Made by a program: the position numbers and the translations under genes. 64,000 nt of DNA from Chryseomicrobium palamuruense (lineage in GTDB: Bacteria > Bacillota > Bacilli > Bacillales_A > Planococcaceae), in assembly GCF_042649045.1 (NCBI RefSeq), contig NZ_JBHSEF010000008.1, forward strand, positions 1 to 64,000. Direction: 5' to 3'. Below, piece after piece: positions 16,641 through 25,528 of this stretch (the first letter of the stretch is position 1; every line of letters starts with the position of its first letter). The notes under the pieces were generated by a model. It did no database searches and had not been told where the DNA came from. It worked only from the letters and a program-made list of their open reading frames with translations.

Positions 16641-18383
16641 ATGTTTAGTGTACTAGGGAAATTAAGTTGGTTTTTTAAAGACCATTGGGTTCGTTATTCG
16701 GTAGCTATTACGCTACTTATTATAGGAAGTGTTATTGAGGTCATTCCACCATGGATTATCGGAGAAGCCATTGATGCTATTACCACCGGGGAATTGACGA
16801 GCAGTACACTGCGCACGTATGTGATCTTATTCGCCGCCATTATTTTAGGTGGCTACATCACGAATTTTATTTGGCAGTACCAGCTGTTCGGTGGGTCTGT
16901 AAAGATTGAGCGCATTTTACGCACGCGCTTAATGTCTAAATTCTTACATATGACACCTGGATTTTATGAAAAAAATCGAACGGGCGATTTAATGGCTCGT
17001 TCAACGAATGATTTAAATGCAGTGGCGACAACAGCAGGTTTTGGAATCATGACATTGATCGACTCGACTCTCTACATGTTAGCTATTATCTTAGCAATGG
17101 GATTTTTCATTTCTTGGAAGCTTACGTTCTTTGCATTGCTGCCGATTCCAATATTAGCGATCATCATGCAATATTTAGGGAAAATCATTCATGAGAAATA
17201 TATGGATGCTCAAGATGCATTCGGAAACTTGAATGACCGAGTATTGGAATCAATTGCAGGTGTCCGAGTCATTCGCGCGTACGTTCAAGAAAGACGAGAT
17301 GAGCAGAATTTTGCAGATATGAGCAACATGGTGTTTGAGAAAAACATGGTTGTAGAACGAATTGATGCGTTGTTCGGTCCGATTACTAAAGTAGGAACTG
17401 GAATCAGCTATGTTGTAGCCCTTGGGTACGGAGCCCATCTCGTCAGCATAGGTGAGATGACGGTTGGAAATCTTGTCACGTTCAATGTCTATCTTGGGTT
17501 AGCCATCTGGCCAATGTTTGCCATTGGAGAACTCATCAATGTTATGCAACGGGGGAATGCTTCTCTTGATCGTGTTCAAGAGACACTGAATGCGGACGTG
17601 GATGTACCAGAACCACAGCGTCCAACGAAAGGAATGCCAGAGCCAACAGTTGGTTTCTCCCGTGTCCATTTCCAATACCCTACTTCTAAAGTAATCAATT
17701 TAGACCAGATTGATGTGCGCATTGAAGTAGGTCAAACACTTGGTATCGTTGGAAAAACGGGGGCAGGAAAAACGACATTTGTGAAGCAATTGCTAAAAGA
17801 ATACCCGATGGGGAGAGGGACAGTTGAAATCGGTGATCTAGCGATTGCCGATCAAACACGAGAAGATGTATTATCACGCATTGGGTATGTTCCTCAAGAC
17901 CATGTATTGTTCTCACGGACTATTCGCGAGAATATCTTATTCGGAAAAGATAATGCTTCAGAAGAAGACTTAAAGCAAGCGATTCATCTGGCATACTTTG
18001 AGAAGGACCTTAACAATTTACCGCTGGGACTTGAAACCCTGGTCGGTGAAAAAGGTGTATCCTTGTCAGGTGGTCAAAAGCAGCGTGTGTCAATCGCACG
18101 TGCACTGATTAAAAATCCGGATATTCTACTTCTTGATGATTCGTTGTCTGCTGTCGATGCGAAAACGGAATCTAAAATCATAGAAAATATCCAAAAAAAT
18201 CGAACGGGGAAAACAACCATCATTACAACTCACCGTCTGTCTGCTATTCAACATGCAGATCATATCATCGTCTTAGATGATGGACGGATTATTGAACAGG
18301 GAACGCACCAATACCTTCTGGCAAACGGCGGGTGGTACAGAGAACAGTTTGACCGTCAACAGTTAGAGGAGGTGAAGGGATGA
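16641..18383 (+). CDS. bmrC: Heterodimeric multidrug ABC exporter subunit BmrC (YheI)
   Basis: Half-transporter of 580 aa: six membrane helices (about 15-310) and a nucleotide-binding domain. The start MFSVLGKLSWFFKDHW and the block AIGELINVMQRGNASLDRV match B. subtilis BmrC closely. Walker A is GKTGAGKTT, the signature is LSGGQKQR, and Walker B ends in LLLDDSLSAVDA. The residue at the catalytic glutamate position is Asp, so this subunit supplies the degenerate ATP site, as expected of BmrC. ATG 16641 is preferred because GGAGAG lies just upstream; a GTG at 16617 lacks a ribosome site. It overlaps bmrD by four bases. Confidence 0.96.
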   Translation: MFSVLGKLSWFFKDHWVRYSVAITLLIIGSVIEVIPPWIIGEAIDAITTGELTSSTLRTYVILFAAIILGGYITNFIWQYQLFGGSVKIERILRTRLMSKFLHMTPGFYEKNRTGDLMARSTNDLNAVATTAGFGIMTLIDSTLYMLAIILAMGFFISWKLTFFALLPIPILAIIMQYLGKIIHEKYMDAQDAFGNLNDRVLESIAGVRVIRAYVQERRDEQNFADMSNMVFEKNMVVERIDALFGPITKVGTGISYVVALGYGAHLVSIGEMTVGNLVTFNVYLGLAIWPMFAIGELINVMQRGNASLDRVQETLNADVDVPEPQRPTKGMPEPTVGFSRVHFQYPTSKVINLDQIDVRIEVGQTLGIVGKTGAGKTTFVKQLLKEYPMGRGTVEIGDLAIADQTREDVLSRIGYVPQDHVLFSRTIRENILFGKDNASEEDLKQAIHLAYFEKDLNNLPLGLETLVGEKGVSLSGGQKQRVSIARALIKNPDILLLDDSLSAVDAKTESKIIENIQKNRTGKTTIITTHRLSAIQHADHIIVLDDGRIIEQGTHQYLLANGGWYREQFDRQQLEEVKG

Positions 18384-20119
18384 GTACTTCTAAACGTCTC
18401 TATCACTATGCAATGAAATATAAAAAGCCCATCTTTACAGGGCTTGGCTTGTTAACACTCGCGGTAATTGTAGACTTGATAGGTCCCTTTATTGCGAAGT
18501 ATATTATCGATACACAAATCACAGCGGAACAAATTAACTTTGTTGTGATTGCCCAATTACTCGCGGTCTTTTTTGGACTGCAAGTAGCTGCAGCCATCTT
18601 TCGTTATTTCATGTTTATACAATTACAGATTGGAGCAAACCGAATCGTCCAGCGACTACGAAATGACGTCTTCGAACACATTCAACGTGTCCCTGTAAAA
18701 TATTTTGATAACTTACCGGCAGGGAAAATCGTTGCACGTGTAACAAATGATACAGAAGCAATTCGTAACCTTTACGTACAAGTTCTTTCACAGTTTGCGA
18801 CGAGTATCATTTCTATTGCGGGTGTTTATGTCGCTCTGTTCATATTGGATATGCGACTTGCTGCAATGGCTCTCGTCGTCATTCCAATCGTTTATATTTG
18901 GATGATCGGGTACCGTAAATATGCATCGCAATACAATCATATCGTCCGCACAAAACTTGCTGACATGAATGCGATGATCAATGAATCGATTCAAGGAATG
19001 TCCATCATTCAAGCATTCCGTCGTGAAAAACAGATGGCAGCAGAATTTGATGAGATGAACCAAAGTCACTACACGTATCAGAGTAAACTTTTGAAGCTGG
19101 ATTCGGCGACATCGTTTAACTTAGTCTTTGTCCTACGGAACATGATGTTTCTTGGCTTCATTCTTTATTTTGGGTCGATATCCATCGGCACAGAAGCAGC
19201 TGTAACGGCAGGTACGTTGTATGCGTTCGTAGATTATATCACTCGTCTATTTAATCCACTGACAGGAATCGTTAATCAGTTCTCTCAATTAGAGAGATCG
19301 CTCGTTGCAGGTACGCGTGTATTTGAATTATTGGATGAAACGGGAGAACAAGTTTCGGATGCTCGTATTAAGCGCTATCAAGGAAATGTCGTCTTTGATA
19401 ATGTGTGGTTTGCCTACAAGGAAGAAGAGTATGTATTGAAAAACTTGAACTTCTACGCGAAAAAAGGGGAAACGGTAGCTCTTGTGGGTCATACTGGGTC
19501 GGGGAAAAGTTCCATTATGAATCTGCTGTTCCGATTCTATGACCCGACAAAAGGAACCATCTATATTGATGGTGTTGATATGACATCACTTTCTCGTCAA
19601 GCTGTGCGTGAACATATGGGAATCGTACTTCAAGACCCATATCTCTTTACCGGTACCATTGCTTCAAATATCAGTCTAGATGATCCGAAAATTACGCGTG
19701 AGCGTATCGTTCAAGCAATGGAAGCTGTTGGCGGAGACCGAGTTCTGAAAAATTTGGAACTTGGACTAGACACGCCGGTCGTCGAAAAAGGAAGTACACT
19801 TTCGTCCGGTCAGCGACAATTGATTTCATTTGCGCGAGCTCTCGCTTTTGATCCGGCGATCCTTATTTTAGATGAAGCGACCTCCAATATTGATACAGAA
19901 ACGGAAGAACTGATTCAACATGCGATGGACGTCTTGAAAAAAGGACGAACGACATTTATTATTGCGCACCGCTTATCAACGATTAAAAACGCAAACCGAA
20001 TCCTCGTCTTAGATAAAGGAGAAATCGTCGAAAATGGCACGCATGATGAACTTGTCGCCCTCGGTGGTCAATATGAAAAAATGTATCGTCTGCAAGCCGG
20101 AACTGCCCAACTCGCGTGA
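18380..20119 (+). CDS. bmrD: Heterodimeric multidrug ABC exporter subunit BmrD (YheH)
   Basis: Partner half-transporter of BmrC, 579 aa. Walker A is GHTGSGKSS, the signature is the non-standard LSSGQRQ, and Walker B is followed by the catalytic Glu (ILILDEATSNID), so this subunit carries the hydrolytic glutamate. The sequence follows B. subtilis BmrD (for example VEKGSTLSSGQRQLISFARA), but that protein is 673 aa. The difference lies between helices 1 and 2, where the extracellular domain of B. subtilis BmrD is missing here (residues about 38-52 form only a short loop). The ATGA overlap with bmrC and a strong AGGAGG imply coupled translation and equal dosage. Confidence 0.95.
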   Translation: MSTSKRLYHYAMKYKKPIFTGLGLLTLAVIVDLIGPFIAKYIIDTQITAEQINFVVIAQLLAVFFGLQVAAAIFRYFMFIQLQIGANRIVQRLRNDVFEHIQRVPVKYFDNLPAGKIVARVTNDTEAIRNLYVQVLSQFATSIISIAGVYVALFILDMRLAAMALVVIPIVYIWMIGYRKYASQYNHIVRTKLADMNAMINESIQGMSIIQAFRREKQMAAEFDEMNQSHYTYQSKLLKLDSATSFNLVFVLRNMMFLGFILYFGSISIGTEAAVTAGTLYAFVDYITRLFNPLTGIVNQFSQLERSLVAGTRVFELLDETGEQVSDARIKRYQGNVVFDNVWFAYKEEEYVLKNLNFYAKKGETVALVGHTGSGKSSIMNLLFRFYDPTKGTIYIDGVDMTSLSRQAVREHMGIVLQDPYLFTGTIASNISLDDPKITRERIVQAMEAVGGDRVLKNLELGLDTPVVEKGSTLSSGQRQLISFARALAFDPAILILDEATSNIDTETEELIQHAMDVLKKGRTTFIIAHRLSTIKNANRILVLDKGEIVENGTHDELVALGGQYEKMYRLQAGTAQLA

Positions 20120-20174
20120 AACCTTTTGGATTAGTCGGACGTAGTTATTTAGGAAGCTAAGTTGAGAGGAGATT

Positions 20175-20951
20175 ATGCACGTGTCGATATTTCAAAAAAT
20201 GCTGGCAAGCGTGGGAATCGGATCTGCAAAAGTAGATACCATCTTATCAAAAGCGGTTTACCGAGCAGGTGAGATGCTTGAAGGGACGATCAAAATTTAT
20301 GGAGGTACAAGTGACCAACAAGTAGATGCGATTTATCTATCGGTTTATACCACGTATCTTCGTGAATCGGATGATCGGAAAGTGACGGATTACGCAGCTA
20401 TTCACAAAGAAAAAGTTTCGGAGCGTTTTCTCATCACTGCTGGAGGGCAAAAGGATATACCTTTCCGTTTTACTCTTCCTTTTGATACGCCTGCGACAAA
20501 AGGCAGTACACGCGTATGGATACAAACGGGGGTGGATATTGCCTCGGCAAAGGACCCAACAGACAAAGATTTCATTCAAGTCGAACCTACACAGATTGCC
20601 CAACACGTCTTACAAGAAGTGGAACGTCTTGGATTCCGCTTACGCAAGTCGGAATGTGAGCAGGCGTCTCGTAAATACCGAGGCATCTATCCATTTATGC
20701 AAGAGTTTGAGTATGTGCCGATGACAGGAGAATTCTACGGAAAACTCGATGAACTCGAAATCGTATTTCTTTCACAAACGGCTGAAAAAGCAGAACTGTT
20801 ACTGCAAATTGACCGAAAAGCACGTGGGTTTGGCGGTTTTTTAGCAGAGGCACTTGATCAAGATGAAACGTATGTGCCTTTGACTTTGACCAAGCAGCAC
20901 CTGTCATCAATCCATGACCAGTTGTACCGCATTCTCAAAAAATATTCCTAA
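20175..20951 (+). CDS. spo0M: Spo0M (arrestin-like sporulation-control protein)
   Basis: A 258-aa cytosolic protein with the typical start (FQKMLASVGIGSAKVDTIL) and two beta-sandwich halves of the arrestin fold. The acidic C-terminal region includes the RKARGFGGFLAEALDQDE segment. In B. subtilis Spo0M influences Spo0A-dependent entry into sporulation and interacts with cytoskeletal and division proteins. It is also kept in non-sporulating relatives, so its presence does not prove spore formation. The gene follows bmrCD by 55 bases and may be read from the same transcript, since no terminator lies between them. Confidence 0.93.
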   Translation: MHVSIFQKMLASVGIGSAKVDTILSKAVYRAGEMLEGTIKIYGGTSDQQVDAIYLSVYTTYLRESDDRKVTDYAAIHKEKVSERFLITAGGQKDIPFRFTLPFDTPATKGSTRVWIQTGVDIASAKDPTDKDFIQVEPTQIAQHVLQEVERLGFRLRKSECEQASRKYRGIYPFMQEFEYVPMTGEFYGKLDELEIVFLSQTAEKAELLLQIDRKARGFGGFLAEALDQDETYVPLTLTKQHLSSIHDQLYRILKKYS

Positions 20952-20953
20952 TG

Positions 20954-20991
20954 AAAAACGCTTCGCCAATCCATTTTGGCGGAGCGTTTTT
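20954..20991. terminator. Bidirectional terminator between spo0M and yheE
   Basis: A 16-bp stem with one mismatch (AAAAACGCTTCGCCAA with TTGGCGGAGCGTTTTT) is symmetric, with A and T runs at its ends. Confidence 0.85.
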
Positions 20992-21194
20992 CAATCATAG
21001 ACATGAAAAACCATGAGTTCATGGATAAATTGTTTGACCTGTTGTTCATTTTCCGGAGTAGCGTCCAACCAGTTGATGGTCCCGTCCTTCTCATATTCCG
21101 CACGATATTTTTCATGCTTATAGTAAAACTGCACTTCCCAGCCAGGAAGGGCTTTATTTTCGTAGAGTGAGCGGTAACTAAAATGCTGTAACAT
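20991..21194 (-). CDS. yheE: YheE-like small protein (DUF5342)
   Basis: A 67-aa soluble protein of mixed strand and helix character with aromatic-rich strands (GWEVQFYYKHEKYRAEYEKD) and an end IHELMVFHVYD that I recall from B. subtilis YheE. No function is known for the family. AAGGAG lies eight bases before the ATG at 21194. Its location between the bmr genes and yheB/yheA follows the B. subtilis yhe region, which supports the name. Confidence 0.75.
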   Translation of the reverse strand: MLQHFSYRSLYENKALPGWEVQFYYKHEKYRAEYEKDGTINWLDATPENEQQVKQFIHELMVFHVYD

Positions 21195-21258
21195 TTTTTA
21201 GACTCCTTTCATATGCTCATTTATTTTAGCATAAGTTCTATAGAAGGGAGAGAGCTGA

Positions 21259-21657
21259 ATGAATACTGAACTTGAAAATGTGATTCGCGATAAATACGAA
21301 GCATATTACCACTATCGTCAACTATACGATCATACGAGAGACAAAACATTACGTAAGTCGATTCTGCATATTGCTGAAGATGAAAAAGCACATTACGAGA
21401 TGTTCCAGCAACTTTATTTCCTGTTAACAGGAGACTACGTAAAGAATCTAAAGAAGCCCGAACCTTTTTCAGACAATCGACAGTTTTTACACCATGCTCT
21501 CGAGAAAGAACTCGATGCTGCTGACCACTATAAAATGCTTGTATTGAAAGCGCAAGGGTCTGAGCATGTTACTCCTTTTTGGATTGCTATGCACGATGAG
21601 ATGGAACATGCCATCCGGCTTCAAACATATCTCTATGAATTTGATGAGAGGTCCTGA
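21259..21657 (+). CDS. Ferritin-like/rubrerythrin-type four-helix protein
   Basis: A 132-aa helical protein. Its glutamates and histidines fall into two EXXH-like pairs typical of di-iron ferritin-like domains: EDEKAHYEMF (about residues 36-45) and HDEMEHAIRL (about 113-122). Additional Glu residues occur near 14 and 83-84 (EKELDAADHY). There is no rubredoxin domain and no signal peptide, so a cytosolic role in iron or peroxide handling is plausible but unproven. It is monocistronic, 62 bases before yheB, with GGGAGAGAG upstream of the ATG. Confidence 0.8.
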   Translation: MNTELENVIRDKYEAYYHYRQLYDHTRDKTLRKSILHIAEDEKAHYEMFQQLYFLLTGDYVKNLKKPEPFSDNRQFLHHALEKELDAADHYKMLVLKAQGSEHVTPFWIAMHDEMEHAIRLQTYLYEFDERS

Positions 21658-21719
21658 TTCCTTCAGGAGCTCTCTTTTTGATATACTAACAGCTAGAGAA
21701 TACAGAAAAAGGTGAAGAA

Positions 21720-22865
21720 ATGTCCATTTTATTAACCATCCTCTTTATGGCGGTCATTGGTGCCATCATTGGTGCATTTACCAACCATATTGCCATCAAA
21801 ATGCTCTTTCGACCATACGAAGCAAAGTACATTGGTTCGTGGCGAGTCCCATTTACTCCTGGGCTTATTCCAAAAAGACGTGAAGAACTTGCAACTCAAC
21901 TTGGAAAGCTCGTGATTCATTATCTCTTAACTCCTGAACTGATTGAGCGAAAGTATTTAAATCAGCAAGTACGCGATAAAATCGAAGCATTCATCCATCA
22001 ACAGGTTGTGGATCATGCGGGATTATCTGAAACACCAATTGAAGAATGGCTAGAACGAGCGGGAGTTTATGGGGCAGAGGAGCGGATTCAGACCGTTATA
22101 GAAGAACAAGTGGACTATCAGTCGCTTCGACTCATTCACTCTATTCAGACAGGCAAACTTTCAGAATTGATGCCAGAGAGCTGGATTGCGAAAGTGGATG
22201 CCAATGTACCGGAAGTGACAGAAATCATTCTCCAGAGAGGGCAAGACTACTTTGCATCCGAGCAAGGGAAGCAGACGCTGAAACAGCTCGTTGATGATTT
22301 TCTTGTATCGAAAGGCACGTTCGGTAATATGGTACTGATGATGGTGGGAGATTCCGACACATTTGCACGAAAATTGCAGCCGGAAATCAGCAAGTTTTTA
22401 ACCGCACCGAATACGAAAAATCTTATCTCTGGTTTGCTTATAAAAGAGTGGAACGAGCTTAAAGAGCGTCCACTTGCGGAACTTCTTAATGGATTTGATG
22501 CAGAACCAGCAATTGCCGACGTAAAAGCTTATTTGTTCAATCAAATCAACCTGAAGAAGCAACTCGGTGAACCCATCACGAGATTTTTGCCAACGGCTGA
22601 AAGCTTTTTGACTGCCAAATTGATTCCTAAAGTAACCAATTATGGATTTGAGCGTATTCTGGCAGAACTGCCTGCATTGTTTGAGAAACTTAAACTTGAT
22701 CAAGTCGTGAAAGAGCAAGTAAACACCTTCCCAGTTTCACGATTAGAGGAACTTGTGTTAGGCTTATCAAGAAGAGAATTTAAAATGATCACAATTCTCG
22801 GCGGTCTCTTGGGTGGTCTCATTGGAGTCATTCAAGGAATCATCGCTATTTTACTCAATAGTTAG
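21720..22865 (+). CDS. yheB: YheB, DUF445 membrane protein
   Basis: A 381-aa protein with one membrane helix at each end (about 3-25 and 358-380) and a long, mostly helical middle. The N-terminal signature GAFTNHIAIKMLFRPYEAKY and VPFTPGLIPKRREELA identify the DUF445 family, whose function is unknown. The termini both face the membrane, so the central part probably forms a helical bundle beside it. It is followed 11 bases later by yheA, as in B. subtilis, and the two form an operon. Confidence 0.92.
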   Translation: MSILLTILFMAVIGAIIGAFTNHIAIKMLFRPYEAKYIGSWRVPFTPGLIPKRREELATQLGKLVIHYLLTPELIERKYLNQQVRDKIEAFIHQQVVDHAGLSETPIEEWLERAGVYGAEERIQTVIEEQVDYQSLRLIHSIQTGKLSELMPESWIAKVDANVPEVTEIILQRGQDYFASEQGKQTLKQLVDDFLVSKGTFGNMVLMMVGDSDTFARKLQPEISKFLTAPNTKNLISGLLIKEWNELKERPLAELLNGFDAEPAIADVKAYLFNQINLKKQLGEPITRFLPTAESFLTAKLIPKVTNYGFERILAELPALFEKLKLDQVVKEQVNTFPVSRLEELVLGLSRREFKMITILGGLLGGLIGVIQGIIAILLNS

Positions 22866-22876
22866 GAGCATACGAC

Positions 22877-23218
22877 ATGAATATTTACGACGATATTAAT
22901 CGCTTAGAAGCGACACTTCGCACGACTACCGAAATGCAAGATGTGAAGCAAGCCATCGAAGCTGTAAAAAGCGACGAAGAGGCAAAGAATTTATTTGAAT
23001 CTTTCCGTAAAATCCAAATGACGCTACAAGAGAAGCAAGTAAAAGGTGAGGAAATTGCTGGAGAAGAGCTTGAATATGCTCAAAAAACAGCCCAGCTTGC
23101 CCAGTCAAATGAAAAGATCATGGTCATGTTAGAAGCTGAAATGAAGCTAAGCCAATTGATTGAAGAAATTAATCGAATTTTATTAAAACCTGTTCAGGAA
23201 CTTTACGAACAATTTTAA
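22877..23218 (+). CDS. yheA: YheA, YlbF/YmcA-family helical protein
   Basis: A 113-aa all-helical cytosolic protein related to YlbF and YmcA, small proteins that work with RNase Y or in competence and biofilm control. The block KSDEEAKNLFESFRKIQMTL and the C-terminal LIEEINRILLKPVQELYEQ are typical. YheA itself has no defined role. It is the last gene of the yheB-yheA pair and is closed by a perfect terminator. Confidence 0.9.
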   Translation: MNIYDDINRLEATLRTTTEMQDVKQAIEAVKSDEEAKNLFESFRKIQMTLQEKQVKGEEIAGEELEYAQKTAQLAQSNEKIMVMLEAEMKLSQLIEEINRILLKPVQELYEQF

Positions 23219-23225
23219 TAATATG

Positions 23226-23254
23226 CTGCTATTCATATGAATAGCAGTTTTTTT
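23226..23254 (+). terminator. Terminator of yheB-yheA
   Basis: A perfect palindromic stem (CTGCTATTCAT with ATGAATAGCAG) is followed by seven T. Confidence 0.9.
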
Positions 23255-23306
23255 GAAGGATTTTTTGAGATATTTGACGAATTAAGTAGGAAGAGGAGGG
23301 GAAAGT

Positions 23307-24086
23307 ATGTCATATCAAACACTTGAAGTCACAAAAGAAAAGCATGTTATTACGGTGACGTTGAATCGCCCAGATGCCCTAAACTCAATGAATGGGCAAA
23401 TGATTCAAGAACTACGTGATTGCTTTACATCGCTACTAAACGAAAAAGATGCGCAAATACTTATCCTAAAAGGGAGTGGTCGTGCATTTTCTGCAGGTGG
23501 GGATATCAAAGCGATGCTCGCTAATGATGGATCTTTCGAAATGAAAACCATCATGAAACAACTGGAAGAGCTTGCGCTCGCCTATTATTCGCTGCCGATG
23601 TTAACTATTGCTTCCGTGCACGGAGCAGCTGCAGGACTTGGCTATAGTTTAGTGCTTGCTAGTGATTTCATTGTAGCGGAGAAATCTGCCAAACTCGCAA
23701 TGAATTTTATAGGCATCGGCCTAGTACCGGATGGAGGCGGTCATTTCTTCTTGAAAGAACGTACAGGTATTCCTGGTGCGAAGCACATCATCTGGCAAGG
23801 AAAGATGATGACAGGGGATGAAGCCCACGCTGCGAAGTTGATTGATCAAGTAGCCGAAGATGGTACTTTACAAGACACAACGAATGCTCTAGTGAAGCAT
23901 CTCTCGCATTCGCCAGTTGAAGCCATGATTTCTTCCAAACAGATTTTACACGGGACGAAAATGGATGAACTGAAATCTGTCTTAGCGGAAGAAGCGAAGG
24001 TTCAAACCAACTTGAGAACGTCAGAAGATCATCTCGAAGGTATTGATGCCTTTGTTTCGAAACGAAAACCTTTTTTCAATCAGTAA
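23307..24086 (+). CDS. Enoyl-CoA hydratase/isomerase family protein (YhaR-like)
   Basis: Crotonase-fold acyl-CoA enzyme of 259 aa, acting in the cytosol as a trimer or hexamer. The oxyanion-hole segments are AFSAGGDIKAM (about 60-70) and HGAAAGLGYSLVLASDF (about 103-119). At the position of the first catalytic glutamate of true hydratases there is no Glu, and the second site is an Asp (GLVPDGGG), the pattern of delta-isomerase or PaaG-like members. B. subtilis YhaR is its probable counterpart. The substrate is unknown. GGAGGGG lies seven bases before the ATG. Confidence 0.88.
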   Translation: MSYQTLEVTKEKHVITVTLNRPDALNSMNGQMIQELRDCFTSLLNEKDAQILILKGSGRAFSAGGDIKAMLANDGSFEMKTIMKQLEELALAYYSLPMLTIASVHGAAAGLGYSLVLASDFIVAEKSAKLAMNFIGIGLVPDGGGHFFLKERTGIPGAKHIIWQGKMMTGDEAHAAKLIDQVAEDGTLQDTTNALVKHLSHSPVEAMISSKQILHGTKMDELKSVLAEEAKVQTNLRTSEDHLEGIDAFVSKRKPFFNQ

Positions 24087-24111
24087 AGCTCGCCAATTTG
24101 GCGAGCTTTTT
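24087..24111. terminator. Terminator between yhaR and yhzD
   Basis: A stem AGCTCGCCAA/TTGGCGAGCT with a tiny loop is followed by TTTTT and lies between convergent genes. Confidence 0.8.
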
Positions 24112-24113
24112 GA

Positions 24114-24299
24114 TTAAACGTGGAATAATACAAGTTTCCCTGCTGTATTGACGAGACGATGAGTCGTTTCTGTAAACCCTTTTTCCTCCACTTGCTTTTC
24201 TCCTAGACGTTTCGCTTCTTCATCTGAAGCGAATTCCCACTTCTCTTCAGCAAGAAGCTTTCCGGTTGGATCAAAAGCTGTAAATGTGTAAGTGTGCAC
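24114..24299 (-). CDS. yhzD: YhzD-like 61-aa protein
   Basis: The functional frame starts at GTG 24299, seven bases after GGGGAG, and encodes 61 residues, the length of B. subtilis YhzD. The product has two strand-like segments (YTFTAFDPTGKLLAEEKW) and ends GKLVLFHV, also as I recall for YhzD. Upstream codons in the same frame have no ribosome site and run into the divergent yhaO gene. No function is known. The location next to yhaO/yhaR matches B. subtilis. Confidence 0.78.
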   Translation of the reverse strand: MHTYTFTAFDPTGKLLAEEKWEFASDEEAKRLGEKQVEEKGFTETTHRLVNTAGKLVLFHV

Positions 24300-24385
24300 T
24301 TGCTTCTCCCCTTTCTCTATAGTCAGTATACAGAAAAATCCCATGTGATATAATAGAACAAGCATTCGATTTAGGGGGGATTTGC

Positions 24386-25528
24386 ATGACCATTCATTTT
24401 TTTCATGCGGCGGATTTACATTTAGGAAGCCCATTTAAAGGACTTCAGCAAATTCCAGAAGACTGGCGGGAACGGCTATCACTGGCGTCGTATCTTGCAT
24501 TTGATCGATTGATTGAAGACGCAGAGCGAAAGCGTCCCGATTTCATTGTCTTTGCTGGGGATATATATGATGGGGAAAATCGAAGTTTGCACGCGCAATA
24601 TCGTTTTCAAGAAGGATTGAAACGCTTGTCAGCTAGCAATATCCCGGTGTACATTATCCACGGAAATCACGATCATTTAGCTGGGCGCTGGACACGATTT
24701 GACTATCCGCACAATGTAACAGTATTTCAAGAGGTTCCTCATACGCACATTCTGAAACTTTCTCATGCAACCGTTCAACTTACAGGGTTCAGTTATGCTG
24801 AGCGCCATATTCAAGGAGCTGTTATTGGGAAGTTCCCGGAAAGACAGTCAGAGGTTGATTATGCTATTGGATTACTGCATGGCAGTGAAGCGTCTCAGAA
24901 AGAGCATGATGTCTATGCACCTTTCTCAATTTTAGAATTGCAATCTAAGAATTACGATTACTGGGCTTTAGGTCACATTCATAAAAGACAAATTCTCACT
25001 GAAAATCCACCAATCGTCTATTCAGGGACCCTTCAAGGTAGAAACCGGAAGGAACGTGGAGAACAGGGATATTTGGAGGTAAAGCTACAGGGAAAAAGCG
25101 CAGAACTCACATTCTGTCCTGTTTCAACCGTCCGATTTGAACAAGTCGAAATCGATGGTACCGAAGTCCGTACGATGGATGAATTACTTGAATGCATACT
25201 TTCTCAAGTGACCGATTTGTCAGGTTATTGCGTAATAGACTGCTCTCTGCTCCTGAAAAAAGGGGATTGGCTTCAAGTAGAGAGTGATGAATTATATACA
25301 TTTCTAAATGAAAAATTGACAGACCTTAGTACGCATCACTTTTTTAACCGAATGACCATTCAGTGGCAACAAGATATGCCATCTCCATTTAAGCAGCTGT
25401 TACAGTCAACCGAAGTAACCCGCTTGTCTGTAGGTTTGACCACCTATCTGCCAGAACGAAATGAGTGGGAACAGAGTGTGAGGGAAAAACTGCAGGCACT
25501 CTTGCAGGAACGGGGGAATGGACAATGA
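24386..25528 (+). CDS. yhaO: YhaO, SbcD/Mre11-like metallophosphoesterase nuclease
   Basis: A 380-aa DNA repair exonuclease subunit. All phosphoesterase motifs are present: HAADLHLGSPF (about 6-16), FAGDIYDG (about 54-61), HGNHDHLAG (about 91-99), LLHGS (about 168-172) and ALGHIHKRQ (about 197-205), which bind two manganese ions. A C-terminal capping region follows. The ATG stop overlap (ATGA) with yhaN implies a stable complex like SbcCD/Mre11-Rad50. The start at 24386 follows GGGGGG. The promoter region is shared with divergent yhzD. Confidence 0.93.
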   Translation: MTIHFFHAADLHLGSPFKGLQQIPEDWRERLSLASYLAFDRLIEDAERKRPDFIVFAGDIYDGENRSLHAQYRFQEGLKRLSASNIPVYIIHGNHDHLAGRWTRFDYPHNVTVFQEVPHTHILKLSHATVQLTGFSYAERHIQGAVIGKFPERQSEVDYAIGLLHGSEASQKEHDVYAPFSILELQSKNYDYWALGHIHKRQILTENPPIVYSGTLQGRNRKERGEQGYLEVKLQGKSAELTFCPVSTVRFEQVEIDGTEVRTMDELLECILSQVTDLSGYCVIDCSLLLKKGDWLQVESDELYTFLNEKLTDLSTHHFFNRMTIQWQQDMPSPFKQLLQSTEVTRLSVGLTTYLPERNEWEQSVREKLQALLQERGNGQ

